Below are positions 44,905-54,066 of a DNA stretch of 64,000 nt, one piece after another. A model generated the notes under the pieces. The model searched no databases. It had not been told where the DNA came from and was given only the letters and a program-made list of their open reading frames with translations. The first letter of the stretch is position 1, and every line of letters starts with the position of its first letter. Both the position numbers and the translations under genes were made by a program. The stretch covers positions 1 to 64,000 of the forward strand of contig NZ_FMVJ01000003.1 in assembly GCF_900102135.1 (NCBI RefSeq). Direction: 5' to 3'. The stretch is from Microvirga guangxiensis (GTDB lineage: Bacteria > Pseudomonadota > Alphaproteobacteria > Rhizobiales > Beijerinckiaceae).

Positions 44905-46362
44905 ATGCGCCTTCGCCTCGAGCCGGGCATGGAGATCGACGGATTCACCCTCCGGGAGCATTTGAGCACCGGCGGAATGGCCCAGATCTGGTCCGTGGAG
45001 CGGAATGACGACCCGTCGCCAGACAACGATGGCGTCGAATCGATCCCGAAAGCGGATTTCGGTTCCGATGCTCTCGTGATGAAATTCCCCATGCTCATCG
45101 ACAGCGACGATCCGATCCCGATCGTCTGCTTCGAGACCGAGCAGATGATCATGCCGCGTCTGTCGGGTCCGCATGTTCCGCGGTTCATCGCGGCAGGCCC
45201 GCTCGATCCCCAGCCCTATATCGTCATGGAGCACGTTCAGGGCGAGTCGCTCAAGGCCCGCCTGTCCGACGTGCCGCTGCCCTGGGCCGAGGTGGTAGAG
45301 ATCGGCGCGAAGGTCGCCCGGGCGCTGCATGATCTGCACCTGCAGAAGGTGATCCATCTCGACGTGAAGCCGAGCAACATCATGTTCCGCGAGACGGGCG
45401 AGGCGGTGCTCATCGATTATGGTTTCGCGCGGCATGAGCAATTGCCCGATCTTTTGGCCGAGGAGTTCCGGGAGCCCTTCGGGACCACGCCCTACATGGC
45501 CCCCGAGCAGGTGCTGGAGGACCGCGCCGATCCGCGCAGCGATCTCTTCGCCCTCGGCGTGATGCTGTATTTCTTCGTCACCGGCGAGCGCCCCTTCGGC
45601 ACTCCCAGGGGCGGCCAGATCCGCCGCCGCCTGTGGCGCGATCCGGTGCCGCCGCGGGCGAAGAACCCCGATTGCCCGCCCTGGCTGCAGGAGATCATCC
45701 TGCGCTGCCTGGAAGTCAATCCGAACGATCGCTACGCCACAGCCGCGCAGCTTGCCCTCGATCTCGAGAACCCCGCTCAGGTGAAGCTCACCGAGCGCGC
45801 CGAGCGTCTCGAACGCGACAGCGGCATGAAGACCTTTCGCCGATGGCTGAAAGCGCGCAAGCAGCAGCCTCTCGAGACGCCCAACATCGTGGGGCAGCTC
45901 TCGCGTGCGCCGATCATCCTCGCAGCCATCGATCTGACACCGGGAACCGAGGACCTCGCCGAGGCGCAGCGCACGCTCATCGCCCGTATCCTGGCCATGG
46001 AAACGCAGGCGAGGGTGGCTTGCGTGAATGTTCTCAAGCTCTCGCGCATCGCCGTGGACGTTCTCGAGGACGAGGAAGGGCGCAGTCTTCATGTGCAGCG
46101 TCTCATCCAGCTCAGGCATTGGGGCTCGGGGCTCGAGCTCCCTAAGGAGCAGATCACCTACAGCGTGCTCGAAGCCGTCGATCCGGCCGGCGCCCTCATC
46201 GATTATGCGCGCCACAACAACGTGGACCATATCGTCATCGGCGCCCGCGCCTCTTCCGCGTTCCGGCGCTATCTCGGCAGCGTCTCGTCCCAGGTGGTGG
46301 CCGAGGCTCCCTGCTCGGTGACGGTGGTGCGCACTCCCCGCGACCGGCGGCAGGGGGAGTAG
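44905..46362 (+). CDS. Ser/Thr protein kinase fused to a C-terminal universal stress protein (UspA) domain
   Basis: A 485-residue cytoplasmic protein. The kinase domain (about 10-290) has a glycine loop STGGMAQIWSV, Lys60 (VMKF), a catalytic loop HLDVKPSN (Asp153, Lys155, Asn158), DYG in place of DFG (Asp171), and APEQ. An acidic insert in the N-lobe (residues 33-55) is unusual. A basic linker (315-335) leads to a UspA-type domain (about 340-480) ending IVIGARASS...SVSSQVVAEAPCSVTVVR, with the nucleotide-binding pattern G-x2-x(9)-GS largely kept. It probably joins stress signalling with phosphorylation. No membrane helix is seen. Confidence 0.88.
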   Translation: MRLRLEPGMEIDGFTLREHLSTGGMAQIWSVERNDDPSPDNDGVESIPKADFGSDALVMKFPMLIDSDDPIPIVCFETEQMIMPRLSGPHVPRFIAAGPLDPQPYIVMEHVQGESLKARLSDVPLPWAEVVEIGAKVARALHDLHLQKVIHLDVKPSNIMFRETGEAVLIDYGFARHEQLPDLLAEEFREPFGTTPYMAPEQVLEDRADPRSDLFALGVMLYFFVTGERPFGTPRGGQIRRRLWRDPVPPRAKNPDCPPWLQEIILRCLEVNPNDRYATAAQLALDLENPAQVKLTERAERLERDSGMKTFRRWLKARKQQPLETPNIVGQLSRAPIILAAIDLTPGTEDLAEAQRTLIARILAMETQARVACVNVLKLSRIAVDVLEDEEGRSLHVQRLIQLRHWGSGLELPKEQITYSVLEAVDPAGALIDYARHNNVDHIVIGARASSAFRRYLGSVSSQVVAEAPCSVTVVRTPRDRRQGE

Positions 46363-46477
46363 ACCGCATCTGTTGCGGGCCACCCCCTAACGACTAAGTC
46401 GAGAAGCGCTTGCCAAGCGGCCCGTTCGGCTTTTTAAGAGCCGGGCATCTTTTTCGCTAAAACAAGGGGCCTCTCCC

Positions 46478-47584
46478 ATGGCAACGCACAAGCTTCTCCT
46501 TCTCCCCGGCGACGGCATCGGCCCGGAGGTCATGCGCGAGGTCGAGAAGATCGTGGGCTGGTTCCGCAAGCAGGGAATCGGCTTCGAGACCGAGACGGAT
46601 CTCGTCGGCGGCTCGGCCTATGACGCGCACGGCAAGGCCATCTCCGAGGAGGCCATGGGCCGGGCTCAAGCCGCCGATGCGGTGCTCTTCGGCGCGGTCG
46701 GCGGTCCCAAGTGGGACGGCGTTCCCTACGACGTGCGCCCGGAAGCGGGCCTGCTTCGCCTGCGCAAGGATCTGGGCCTCTTCGCGAATCTGCGTCCCGC
46801 CATCTGCTATCCGGCTCTGGCCGACGCCTCCTCGCTCAAGCGCGAGATCGTCGAGGGCCTCGACATCGTGATCGTGCGCGAGCTCACCGGCGGCGTCTAT
46901 TTCGGCGAGCCGAAGGAGCTGGTGACGCTCGAGAACGGCCAGCAGCGCGCCGTCGACACGCAGGTCTACACGACCGGCGAGATCGAGCGCATCGCTCGCG
47001 TCGCGTTCGATCTGGCCAAGAAGCGCCGCAACAAGGTGTCGTCCTCCGAGAAGATGAACGTGATGAAGACCGGCGTCCTGTGGCGTCAGGTGGTCTCGCG
47101 CATCGGCAAGGCCGAATTCGCGGATGTGGAACTCGAGCACGTGCTCGCCGACAACTGCGCCATGCAGCTCGTGCGCAATCCGAAGCAGTTCGACGTGATC
47201 GTCACCGACAATCTCTTCGGCGACATCCTCTCCGACATCGCCGCCATGCTCACGGGCTCGCTCGGCATGCTGCCCTCCGCCTCGCTGGGCGCCGAAGATG
47301 CCAAGACCGGCGCGCGCAAGGCGCTCTACGAGCCGGTCCATGGTTCGGCTCCCGACATCGCGGGCAAGGGCCTTGCCAACCCGATCGCCATGATCGGCTC
47401 GTTCGGCATGGCGCTGCGCTATTCCTTCGGATTGCTCGAGGAGGCGGATCGTCTGGAGAAGGCGATCGCCAACGTGCTGGCTTCCGGCACGCGCACCAAG
47501 GACATCGCGGCTCCCGGCGCGAACGCGGTCGGCACGCAGGATGTGGGCGATGCCATCGTGAAGGAGCTGGAGGCTCTCTCCTGA
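46478..47584 (+). CDS. leuB: 3-isopropylmalate dehydrogenase
   Basis: A 368-residue NAD-dependent enzyme of leucine synthesis that oxidises and decarboxylates 3-isopropylmalate. It has [25 protein letters not shown], the metal-binding [12 protein letters not shown], and [15 protein letters not shown]. It follows a 115-bp gap after the kinase gene and ends at a terminator. Confidence 0.97.
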   Translation: MATHKLLLLPGDGIGPEVMREVEKIVGWFRKQGIGFETETDLVGGSAYDAHGKAISEEAMGRAQAADAVLFGAVGGPKWDGVPYDVRPEAGLLRLRKDLGLFANLRPAICYPALADASSLKREIVEGLDIVIVRELTGGVYFGEPKELVTLENGQQRAVDTQVYTTGEIERIARVAFDLAKKRRNKVSSSEKMNVMKTGVLWRQVVSRIGKAEFADVELEHVLADNCAMQLVRNPKQFDVIVTDNLFGDILSDIAAMLTGSLGMLPSASLGAEDAKTGARKALYEPVHGSAPDIAGKGLANPIAMIGSFGMALRYSFGLLEEADRLEKAIANVLASGTRTKDIAAPGANAVGTQDVGDAIVKELEALS

Positions 47585-47610
47585 GGCTCCGCGCCGCTTT
47601 CAGGCATGCA

Positions 47611-47636
47611 AAAGCCCCGGATCTCTCCGGGGCTTT
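47611..47636. terminator. Terminator after leuB
   Basis: An 11-bp stem AAAGCCCCGGA / TCCGGGGCTTT with loop TCTC, between convergent genes; T-rich on both sides. Confidence 0.85.
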
Positions 47637-47649
47637 CGTTTACGCGGGA

Positions 47650-47985
47650 CTAGCGGATCGAGCCGGTGGCTTCGACGTCCGGAACGCCGAAGGTCGGGAA
47701 AGGATTGCGCGCGCCGACGAACGGTCCGCCGATGGGATCGGGCAGCGTGCCTTCGCCGAAGCGGTCGCGCTGGAAGCCCCAGGGGGGATTGGCGACGTAG
47801 GAGAGCTGTCCCTGTGTGGCGTAGCGATTGAGCGAGCCCACCGGCGCAACGGGCCCGGGGTCGAGGAAGCTGCGGGGTTGCACTCGGAAGACAAGGGGGC
47901 GATCCTGAGCCTGCGCTTCGGCTGCTACGGAGACAGCACCGAGAGCTGCAAGCATGCCAAAACCGATCAGCGTGAAGCGGCGCAT
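47650..47985 (-). CDS. Small secreted Pro/Phe-rich protein, unknown function
   Basis: A 111-residue protein with signal peptide (1-26, ending EAQAQ). The mature part is short, with many Pro, Phe and Gly (RPLVFRVQPRSFLDPGPVAPVG, ARNPFPTFGVPD) and no cysteines. The start at 47985 has a GGAG site; the open frame extending to 48042 does not. No family is recognised. Single gene, convergent with leuB and divergent from the sulfite-oxidase-type gene. Confidence 0.65.
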   Translation of the reverse strand: MRRFTLIGFGMLAALGAVSVAAEAQAQDRPLVFRVQPRSFLDPGPVAPVGSLNRYATQGQLSYVANPPWGFQRDRFGEGTLPDPIGGPFVGARNPFPTFGVPDVEATGSIR

Positions 47986-48120
47986 TTTGCAAATCTCCAG
48001 GGTCGGCATCAGCGCTTGCTGAGCCGTCGTGAAAACATTCAAGGCTGTCAGAACAAGCCGGCCTGACTAAAATTGGTTCCTTCACATTGAAGGGTTGGCC
48101 TGAAAGGGTAAGCAGAACGG

Positions 48121-49242
48121 ATGCAGGATCGAATGAGCGAGCTTGAGCTGTTCGGAAAGGACCGCCTCACGTTGCTGGGCGAAACGCCCCTTGTGGCCGA
48201 GACGCCGGAATCGCTGCTCGACGACGAGACGACGCCGATTGCGCGCTTCTTCATCCGCAACAACGGCCTTCTGCCCCAGCGGATCGACGATCCGGAGGCA
48301 TGGCGCTTCACCATCGACGGAGAGGTGGAACGCCCGCTCGATCTTTCCCTCGCCGATCTGAAGAGCGGCTTCCCGACGAAGACCTTCCGCATGGTGCTTG
48401 AATGCGGCGGCAACGGACGCGCGTTCTTCGAGCCGAAGGCCGAGGGCAATGCCTGGACGAACGGCGGCGCAGGCTGCGCGGAATGGACCGGTGTTTCCTT
48501 GGGCGATGTTCTGCGGGAGGCAGGGCTCAAGGAGACGGCGCGCTTTACCGGCCATTTCGGAGCCGATCCCGACAAGAACGGCAGCTTCGAGAAACAGGCC
48601 ATGTCGCGCGGCATGCCAATCGCGAAGGCTCTCGAAGACCATACGCTGCTCGTCTGGGCCATGAATGGCGAGCCCCTGCCGTTCATCCATGGCGGCCCCT
48701 TGCGTCTCATCGTGCCGGGCTGGCCTGGATCGCTCAGCCAGAAATGGCTGACACGGATCTGGCTTCGCGATCGCGAGCATGACGGCCCCGGCATGACGGG
48801 CCTGTCCTACCGCGTTCCGGTTCGCCCGATCCCACCGGGTTCCGACGGGACGAACGTGGAAACACGCATTCTGGAATCGATGCCGGTGCGCAGCATCGTC
48901 ACGGCTCCTGCGGATGGTTCGCGCTGTCCGGCGGGTACGCGAAGCATCATTGTGAGAGGAGCGGCCTGGGCGGGAGACGACACGGTTGCCCGGGTGGATT
49001 GCTCCATCGACGGCGGCGCGACCTGGATGCCGGCTCAAATGACGCCGCCGCGCAATCGTTACGATTGGGTGCGCTGGAGCGCGAGCATCGCGCTGCCCGG
49101 AGACGGCTTTTACGAGATCATCGCCCGCGCCACCGACTCGCAAGGACGCGCTCAGCCTTTCCGCGCAGCGAATTGGAATCCGAACGGTTACGGCTGCAAC
49201 GTCGTGCACCGGGTCGCGGTTACGGTCGGGGAGGGGTCCTGA
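48121..49242 (+). CDS. Molybdopterin-dependent sulfite oxidase-type enzyme
   Basis: A 373-residue member of the sulfite oxidase family. The molybdenum-ligand cysteine is Cys95 in LECGGNGR. AWTNGGAGCAEWTGVSL and HGGPLRLIVPGWPG line the active site, and a Mo-co dimerisation domain occupies about 255-370. It would oxidise sulfite to sulfate or act on a related substrate. No Tat or Sec signal is visible at the chosen start or at Met5. It is therefore predicted cytoplasmic, which is unusual for bacterial sulfite dehydrogenases. No cytochrome c partner gene adjoins. Its end overlaps the next gene by 23 bp. Confidence 0.85.
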   Translation: MQDRMSELELFGKDRLTLLGETPLVAETPESLLDDETTPIARFFIRNNGLLPQRIDDPEAWRFTIDGEVERPLDLSLADLKSGFPTKTFRMVLECGGNGRAFFEPKAEGNAWTNGGAGCAEWTGVSLGDVLREAGLKETARFTGHFGADPDKNGSFEKQAMSRGMPIAKALEDHTLLVWAMNGEPLPFIHGGPLRLIVPGWPGSLSQKWLTRIWLRDREHDGPGMTGLSYRVPVRPIPPGSDGTNVETRILESMPVRSIVTAPADGSRCPAGTRSIIVRGAAWAGDDTVARVDCSIDGGATWMPAQMTPPRNRYDWVRWSASIALPGDGFYEIIARATDSQGRAQPFRAANWNPNGYGCNVVHRVAVTVGEGS

Positions 49243-50002
49243 CGCCAATCGAAGCAGTGCGGGCGCTGGGCCCGCAGGCTTCCGTGCGGTTTCTCTCGGC
49301 CCGTACGAACAGGGCCTTCAGGGAAGGACTGGCCGCGTTGCCGAGCGCGATGCCGTCGATGAAGCAGGCAAGCTGCGCATCGTCCAGCGCATCCGCGCCG
49401 CACACCCAGCCCTGAAATCCGAAACTGGAATCCGCGTCGGCGAACCGGAAGGTCTGGCAATCCTGCTCGATTTTACCGACGAGAGTCATGGCAGCGGCTT
49501 CGACGGAGCCGAATTTGGTGGCGAGCATCCGGCTCTGGGCGTTGCGCGAGACCGCCAGACCTGCCTGCGCCGCGCGGCGCACGATGTCGACGAAAAAGCT
49601 GCGGGCAGGGTCCGTGGAGCCCTGGATCAGGGTGAGCCGCACATGATGCGCATCCCCGAAGCGGCCGAGGGTGAGAATGTCCTCTCGGGCGCCGCTCGTG
49701 TGCTGGCGCGCCTCGATGTGGGGAGCGGAGGCTTTCTCGATGGCATAGAGAGCAGGGGTTGCTGCAACGGGGCTCCAGATGGGAGCGGGCGCGACCAGAA
49801 CGGAAGAGGGGACGCCCCTGCGGGCGGTAACCTGAACCTCGGCTTCCTGCTGCTGTGCGAAATAGACGAGACCTCCCACGATCAGGGAGGACAGGAGGAT
49901 CATGCGGAACCAGCGCACGGGCTTCCTGCGTGCACGACGGGCCGGGCGTTCGTCGAAGAACGCCTCGTCGTCATCCCATGCAGGATATCCGGCCCGTGCC
50001 AT
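49220..50002 (-). CDS. Membrane-anchored protein of unknown function
   Basis: A 260-residue protein with a basic, Asp/Glu-containing cytoplasmic head (1-30, EAFFDERPARRARRKPVRWFR), one helix (34-51), and a periplasmic domain of about 200 residues. The domain has a DTILTLGRFGDAHHVRLTL-like start and three cysteines. I do not recognise the family. The ATG at 50002 is preferred to the GTG one codon upstream. It is convergent with the sulfite-oxidase-type gene, with a 23-bp tail overlap. Confidence 0.7.
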   Translation of the reverse strand: MARAGYPAWDDDEAFFDERPARRARRKPVRWFRMILLSSLIVGGLVYFAQQQEAEVQVTARRGVPSSVLVAPAPIWSPVAATPALYAIEKASAPHIEARQHTSGAREDILTLGRFGDAHHVRLTLIQGSTDPARSFFVDIVRRAAQAGLAVSRNAQSRMLATKFGSVEAAAMTLVGKIEQDCQTFRFADADSSFGFQGWVCGADALDDAQLACFIDGIALGNAASPSLKALFVRAERNRTEACGPSARTASIGVRTPPRP

Positions 50003-50392
50003 CACGCTTCACCACACCCGTCGGTCGGTTGTCATGAACATGTTCTACCGTAGCAAAGCGGGAGCCTCGAAAGGTTTTGCTAAGCAAGGTAAACGAAAGG
50101 TTATTGCTCCGCTTGGGCCCCAATCGTCGTATTCTTGCAGAGAGTGCTTGACGCGAGCGGACCTTTGGTGTGTTGGTGAAGTTATCGAGGTCCGGGCTGG
50201 ACCTGCGAACGGACGAAGGCAAATGGCGCTGCTCACTCACACGACGAGCAAAACGAAAACCGCCACGACGGCTGTCAAAACGACGGCCGAATAAGCCTCG
50301 TCGTCCCCGGTCCTCTCTCCCCACGGGGCGAGAGGCGACACCCGAACAGGGTCTTTTTATCTCCCGGGGAGAACGACAACAGGAGAAGTCCA
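50003..50392. other. Gene-poor interval of 390 bp between the membrane-protein gene and asd
   Basis: It holds the divergent promoter region for the two genes. It includes an imperfect hairpin CCTCTCTCCCC-AC-GGGGCGAGAGG near 50311-50335 and a TTGACG hexamer near 50146. An 87-codon open frame starting at 50034 has no ribosome site or familiar sequence, so it is not called. Confidence 0.5.
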
Positions 50393-51424
50393 ATGGGTTA
50401 CAAGATCGCCGTCGTGGGTGCGACCGGCAATGTGGGCCGCGAGATGCTGAACATCCTGGCCGAGCGCGCTTTCCCGGCCGATGAGGTGGTGGCGCTGGCC
50501 TCGCGCCGCAGCCAGGGAACGGAAGTGTCCTACGGCGACAAGACCCTGAAGACGAAGACGCTCGATACGTACGATTTCTCCGACGTCGATCTGTGCCTCA
50601 TGTCAGCGGGCGGCGAAGTGTCGAAGGAATGGTCGCCCAAGATCGCCGCGCAGGGCGCGGTGGTGATCGATAATTCCTCCGCCTGGCGCTACGACCCGGA
50701 GGTGCCCCTCGTGGTGCCGGAGGTGAACGCCGAGGCGCTGCGCGAGATCAAGAAGGGCATCATTGCCAATCCCAATTGCTCCACCGCGCAGCTCGTGGTG
50801 GCCTTGAAGCCGCTTCATGACGCCGCCACCATCAAGCGCGTGGTCGTCGCCACCTACCAGTCGGTTTCCGGCGCCGGCAAGGACGGCATGGATGAACTCG
50901 ACCGCCAGACCAAGGCGCTCTACTCCCTGCAGGACGTGCAGGAGAAGAAGTTCCCCAAGCGCATCGCCTTCAACCTGATTCCGCACATCGACGTGTTCAT
51001 GGAGGACGGGTACACGAAGGAAGAGTGGAAGATGATGGCCGAGACCAAGAAGATTCTCGACCCGAAGATCAAGCTCACCGCCACCTGCGTGCGCGTGCCG
51101 GTGTTCATCAGCCATTCGGAAGCGGTGAACGTGGAATTCGAGAAGCCGATCACGGCCGACGAGGCCCGCGACATCCTGCGTGCGTCGCCCGGAATCATGG
51201 TTGTCGATAAGCGCGAGCCGGGCGGCTACATCACGCCCCACGAGGCTGCCGGCGAGGACGCCACCTACATCTCCCGCATCCGCGAGGACATCACGGTCGA
51301 GAACGGCCTGTCCTTCTGGTGCGTCTCGGACAACCTGCGCAAGGGCGCGGCGCTCAACGCCATTCAGATCGCGGAAGCCATGGCCAATCGCGGCCTGCTG
51401 AAGGCGAAGAAGCAGGCGGCTTGA
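50393..51424 (+). CDS. asd: Aspartate-semialdehyde dehydrogenase
   Basis: A 343-residue NADPH-dependent enzyme at the branch to lysine, methionine and threonine. It has AVVGATGNVGREMLNIL, the catalytic cysteine in NPNCSTAQLVVAL, and the substrate-binding stretch ATCVRVPVFISHSEAVN. An ACAGGAG site precedes the ATG. It is a single gene ending at a strong terminator. Confidence 0.97.
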   Translation: MGYKIAVVGATGNVGREMLNILAERAFPADEVVALASRRSQGTEVSYGDKTLKTKTLDTYDFSDVDLCLMSAGGEVSKEWSPKIAAQGAVVIDNSSAWRYDPEVPLVVPEVNAEALREIKKGIIANPNCSTAQLVVALKPLHDAATIKRVVVATYQSVSGAGKDGMDELDRQTKALYSLQDVQEKKFPKRIAFNLIPHIDVFMEDGYTKEEWKMMAETKKILDPKIKLTATCVRVPVFISHSEAVNVEFEKPITADEARDILRASPGIMVVDKREPGGYITPHEAAGEDATYISRIREDITVENGLSFWCVSDNLRKGAALNAIQIAEAMANRGLLKAKKQAA

Positions 51425-51444
51425 GGCCATTTGCAGCGAGAGTG

Positions 51445-51472
51445 AAAAAGGCCGCCTCCGGGCGGCCTTTTT
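51445..51472 (+). terminator. Terminator after asd
   Basis: A 12-bp stem AAAAAGGCCGCC / GGCGGCCTTTTT with loop TCCG, 20 bp after the stop. Confidence 0.9.
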
Positions 51473-51511
51473 GTTTGGGAGTGTTTGAGAGCCGGGCCAT
51501 TGATCTCGATC

Positions 51512-51627
51512 CTCATCCCGAGGAGCCGCGAAGCGGCGTCTCGAAGGAGGATCCAGAGTACACGGGAGGCGCCTCGCCCGTCAGGACGCGAGCAAGCTCG
51601 CTCCTCAGGCTGAGGCTTGGGGATGAG
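51512..51627. repeat. Palindromic intergenic repeat (CTCATCCC...GGGATGAG type)
   Basis: Terminal arms CTCATCCC (51512-51519) and GGGATGAG (51620-51627) bound a 116-bp element. Inside it are a CCGC-GAA-GCGG hairpin and a CCTCA-GGC-TGAGG dyad. Elements with a CCTCATCC(T)GAGGAG core and a GTCTCGAAGGA right half are, from memory, widespread in Bradyrhizobium and related genera. It lies between asd and the kinase gene. Confidence 0.65.
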
Positions 51628-51655
51628 CGGCGCGGCTCTGTCGGCTGCGCTGGTA

Positions 51656-53101
51656 TCAGTCCTGCTCCTCGTGCGCCTCGATGAGCGGTGCATCAATGGT
51701 GCAGACGACGCCGTCCGCTGCGAAATCGATCTTCGCCTCGCCGGCGAGATGGCCTTGAGACAGGCTTCGTTCGATGAGGCGGGTGCCGAATCCCCGGCGG
51801 GTGGGCGGGACGACGGACGGTCCATCGCTCTCTTCCCATCTCAGGACGAGATGAGGGCTGTCTCGCGTCTCATCGACCTGCCAGCTGATCCGGACCTTGC
51901 CCGCTTCGTTCGACAGGGAGCCGTACTTGACCGCGTTGGTCGCGAGCTCCTGGAGCGCCATGGCGATTGCGAGAGCCACATTGGGCGGCAGCCTGACCTT
52001 TGGTCCATGACAATGGATGCGGCTGTGGCCGACCGACTGAAAGGGGTGCATCGCCTCGCTGACGACCTCGCCGATCCAGGCGCCTTCCCAGTTCTCACGG
52101 GTGAGAACGTCATGAGCGCGCGAGAGGGCGAACAGCCTGGACTCGATCGCCTCGCGCGCGGCCTGGGTCGAGGTCGCCGTCCGCAGGGTCTGGGACGCAA
52201 TGGACTGCACCGTCGCCAGAGTATTCTTGACGCGATGATTCAGCTCGTTGAGCAGGAGCAGCTGATGCTCCTCGGAGCGAACCCGCTCGGTGACGTCGTT
52301 GCCTTCGGCGAAGATGCCGGTGACCCGGCCCTCAGCATCGCGGATCGGCTGGAACACGAAGTCGATGATGCGCTGTTCCGGCTCCTGCGTGGGCTTGCGG
52401 CGCAGGTAAACCGGGATGCTGCGGCCGACATAGGTTTCCTGTGTCCGGTACACTTCGTCGAGCTGGCCGATGAAGCCCTGATCGATCACTTCCGGGAGCG
52501 CCTCCATGAGGGGCTTGCCGATGAGGTCGCGTTGGCCGACCAGCCTGTAATAGGCTTCGTTCACAAACTCGAACACGTGGTTGGGCCCGTTCCAGATCAC
52601 CATGAAGCCGGGGGCCTGGTGGAACAGTTCGCGAAGCCGGTCCTTTTCCGCCACGTTCCTGCGCTCGGCCAGAACGCGCTCCGTGGTCTCGACCACGATG
52701 GCCAGAACGCCGCCGGGCTTACCGGTCTCGTCGATGACAGGGCTGTAGTCCAGATTCATCCAGACCTGCTCCGGCACGTTGTTGCGGTGGAGCGTGAGTT
52801 CCTGATCGCGGTAGGAGAGGGTGCCGCCCGCCATGCCGACCCGCATCACGTTGGCGTTGAAATCGGCGACTTCCGCCCAGCCCTCCAGAACCTTGGAGCC
52901 GAGAAGGCGGGGATGACGACCGGCGGCGAAAACCGTGTAGGCATCGTTATAGATCATGATCCCGTCCAGCCCCCAGAGCAGGACCATGGGAATCGGGGAC
53001 CGCAGCATGATGCTGATCGTGGTTCTCAGGCTCTGGGGCCAGATCTCCATAGGGCCGATGGAGGTGCTGCCCCAGTCGAACCGCCGCATGAGCTCAGACA
53101 T
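51656..53101 (-). CDS. PAS-domain HWE-type sensor histidine kinase
   Basis: A 481-residue cytoplasmic sensor with two PAS domains (about 25-140 and 160-285) and a HWE-family kinase core. The phospho-acceptor is in LNELNHRVKNTLATVQ, the N box is ALQELATNAVKYGSLS, and RWEESDGP supplies the W-E part of the HWE signature. HWE kinases are common in rhizobia and often act in general stress or light signalling. No response regulator is adjacent. The start at 53101 (MSELMRRFDW) has a GGAGG site at the right distance; the frame extends to 53161 without one. Confidence 0.9.
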   Translation of the reverse strand: MSELMRRFDWGSTSIGPMEIWPQSLRTTISIMLRSPIPMVLLWGLDGIMIYNDAYTVFAAGRHPRLLGSKVLEGWAEVADFNANVMRVGMAGGTLSYRDQELTLHRNNVPEQVWMNLDYSPVIDETGKPGGVLAIVVETTERVLAERRNVAEKDRLRELFHQAPGFMVIWNGPNHVFEFVNEAYYRLVGQRDLIGKPLMEALPEVIDQGFIGQLDEVYRTQETYVGRSIPVYLRRKPTQEPEQRIIDFVFQPIRDAEGRVTGIFAEGNDVTERVRSEEHQLLLLNELNHRVKNTLATVQSIASQTLRTATSTQAAREAIESRLFALSRAHDVLTRENWEGAWIGEVVSEAMHPFQSVGHSRIHCHGPKVRLPPNVALAIAMALQELATNAVKYGSLSNEAGKVRISWQVDETRDSPHLVLRWEESDGPSVVPPTRRGFGTRLIERSLSQGHLAGEAKIDFAADGVVCTIDAPLIEAHEEQD

Positions 53102-53372
53102 CTCCCCGCCTCCGGCAAGGAAGTCTGCGGGCGCTGTTCTGAGGTCACCATAGGGGCGCATGGATTGAGGAGCTCAAGAGCAAACCTGCAGCTGTCGGCG
53201 CGGAGGCTCCAGCTGCACGTTCGGGATGATCGTCATTACGGGCGCATCGCTAACGGCGCCGGTTCAGGAAAGTTCGTGAGCCGGCCCGCTCTTGAGCACG
53301 AAAGGACTATAGATGATAGGAGCGCCATGCCAAGCGCCCGCATTATCATGAAGCACCCGCCCGGAAGACGAA

Positions 53373-54050
53373 TTATTCCTGCACCTGCTGCGCGCGGAAC
53401 ATCGACACCCGATCCGGCATGTCCTCCACCGCCGGCTTGAACTCTCCGGTTTCCGGGTCGCGCACCAGCAGCACGCCGGTCGCCACGCCGAAGTAAGCGC
53501 CGTGCAGCTGCAGCTTGCCGCGCTCCACCAGAATGCGCACGCAGGGGAAGGTCATCAGGTTCCGCAGGCTGTTCTCGACGGCGGCGAGTTCCAGGCGCGG
53601 CAGGTATTCTTCCAGGTTGCCGTCGTGAGGCCCGAGGCGCTCGCCCGCAGGCTTGATCAGGGTCATCCAGCGGCCGATGAAATCGCCCGGCGAAAGAGGG
53701 GCGGTGTCGTCGGCGAAGGCGCGCACGCCGCCGCAGCGGGCATGGCCCAGCACCACGATGTGCTTCACGCGCAGCGCCTGCACGGCGAATTCGAGGGCGG
53801 CCGAGGTGCCGTGATAATCGCCCCCGGTCTCGAAGGGCGGCACGAGATTGGCCACGTTGCGCACCACGAACAACTCGCCCGGGCTCGCGTCGAAGATCAC
53901 CTCCGGCGACACGCGGCTGTCGCAGCAGCCGATCACCATCACCTCCGGAGATTGACCCTTCTCGGCCAACGCCTCGAAGCGGCTCTTCTCGCGAGGGAGA
54001 CGGTCATTGACGAAAGAGCGGTAGCCGTCGGTCAGGCGCTGGGGAAACAT
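53373..54050 (-). CDS. Beta-class carbonic anhydrase
   Basis: A 225-residue zinc enzyme that interconverts CO2 and bicarbonate. Zinc ligands and partners: Cys42 and Asp44 in GCCDSRVSPE, His103 and Cys106 in GHARCGGVRA. VRNVANLVPP also matches the family. The C-terminal 20 residues (PDRVSMFRAQQVQE) are extra. Single gene; the DUF429/dehydratase gene lies 16 bp upstream on the same strand and may be co-transcribed. Confidence 0.95.
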   Translation of the reverse strand: MFPQRLTDGYRSFVNDRLPREKSRFEALAEKGQSPEVMVIGCCDSRVSPEVIFDASPGELFVVRNVANLVPPFETGGDYHGTSAALEFAVQALRVKHIVVLGHARCGGVRAFADDTAPLSPGDFIGRWMTLIKPAGERLGPHDGNLEEYLPRLELAAVENSLRNLMTFPCVRILVERGKLQLHGAYFGVATGVLLVRDPETGEFKPAVEDMPDRVSMFRAQQVQE

Positions 54051-54066
54051 GGGCGGTTCCTTGTTG

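Noticed and set aside
50034-50294. An 87-codon frame upstream of asd
   Set aside because: No ribosome site, no recognisable sequence, and a low-complexity Thr/Lys tail.
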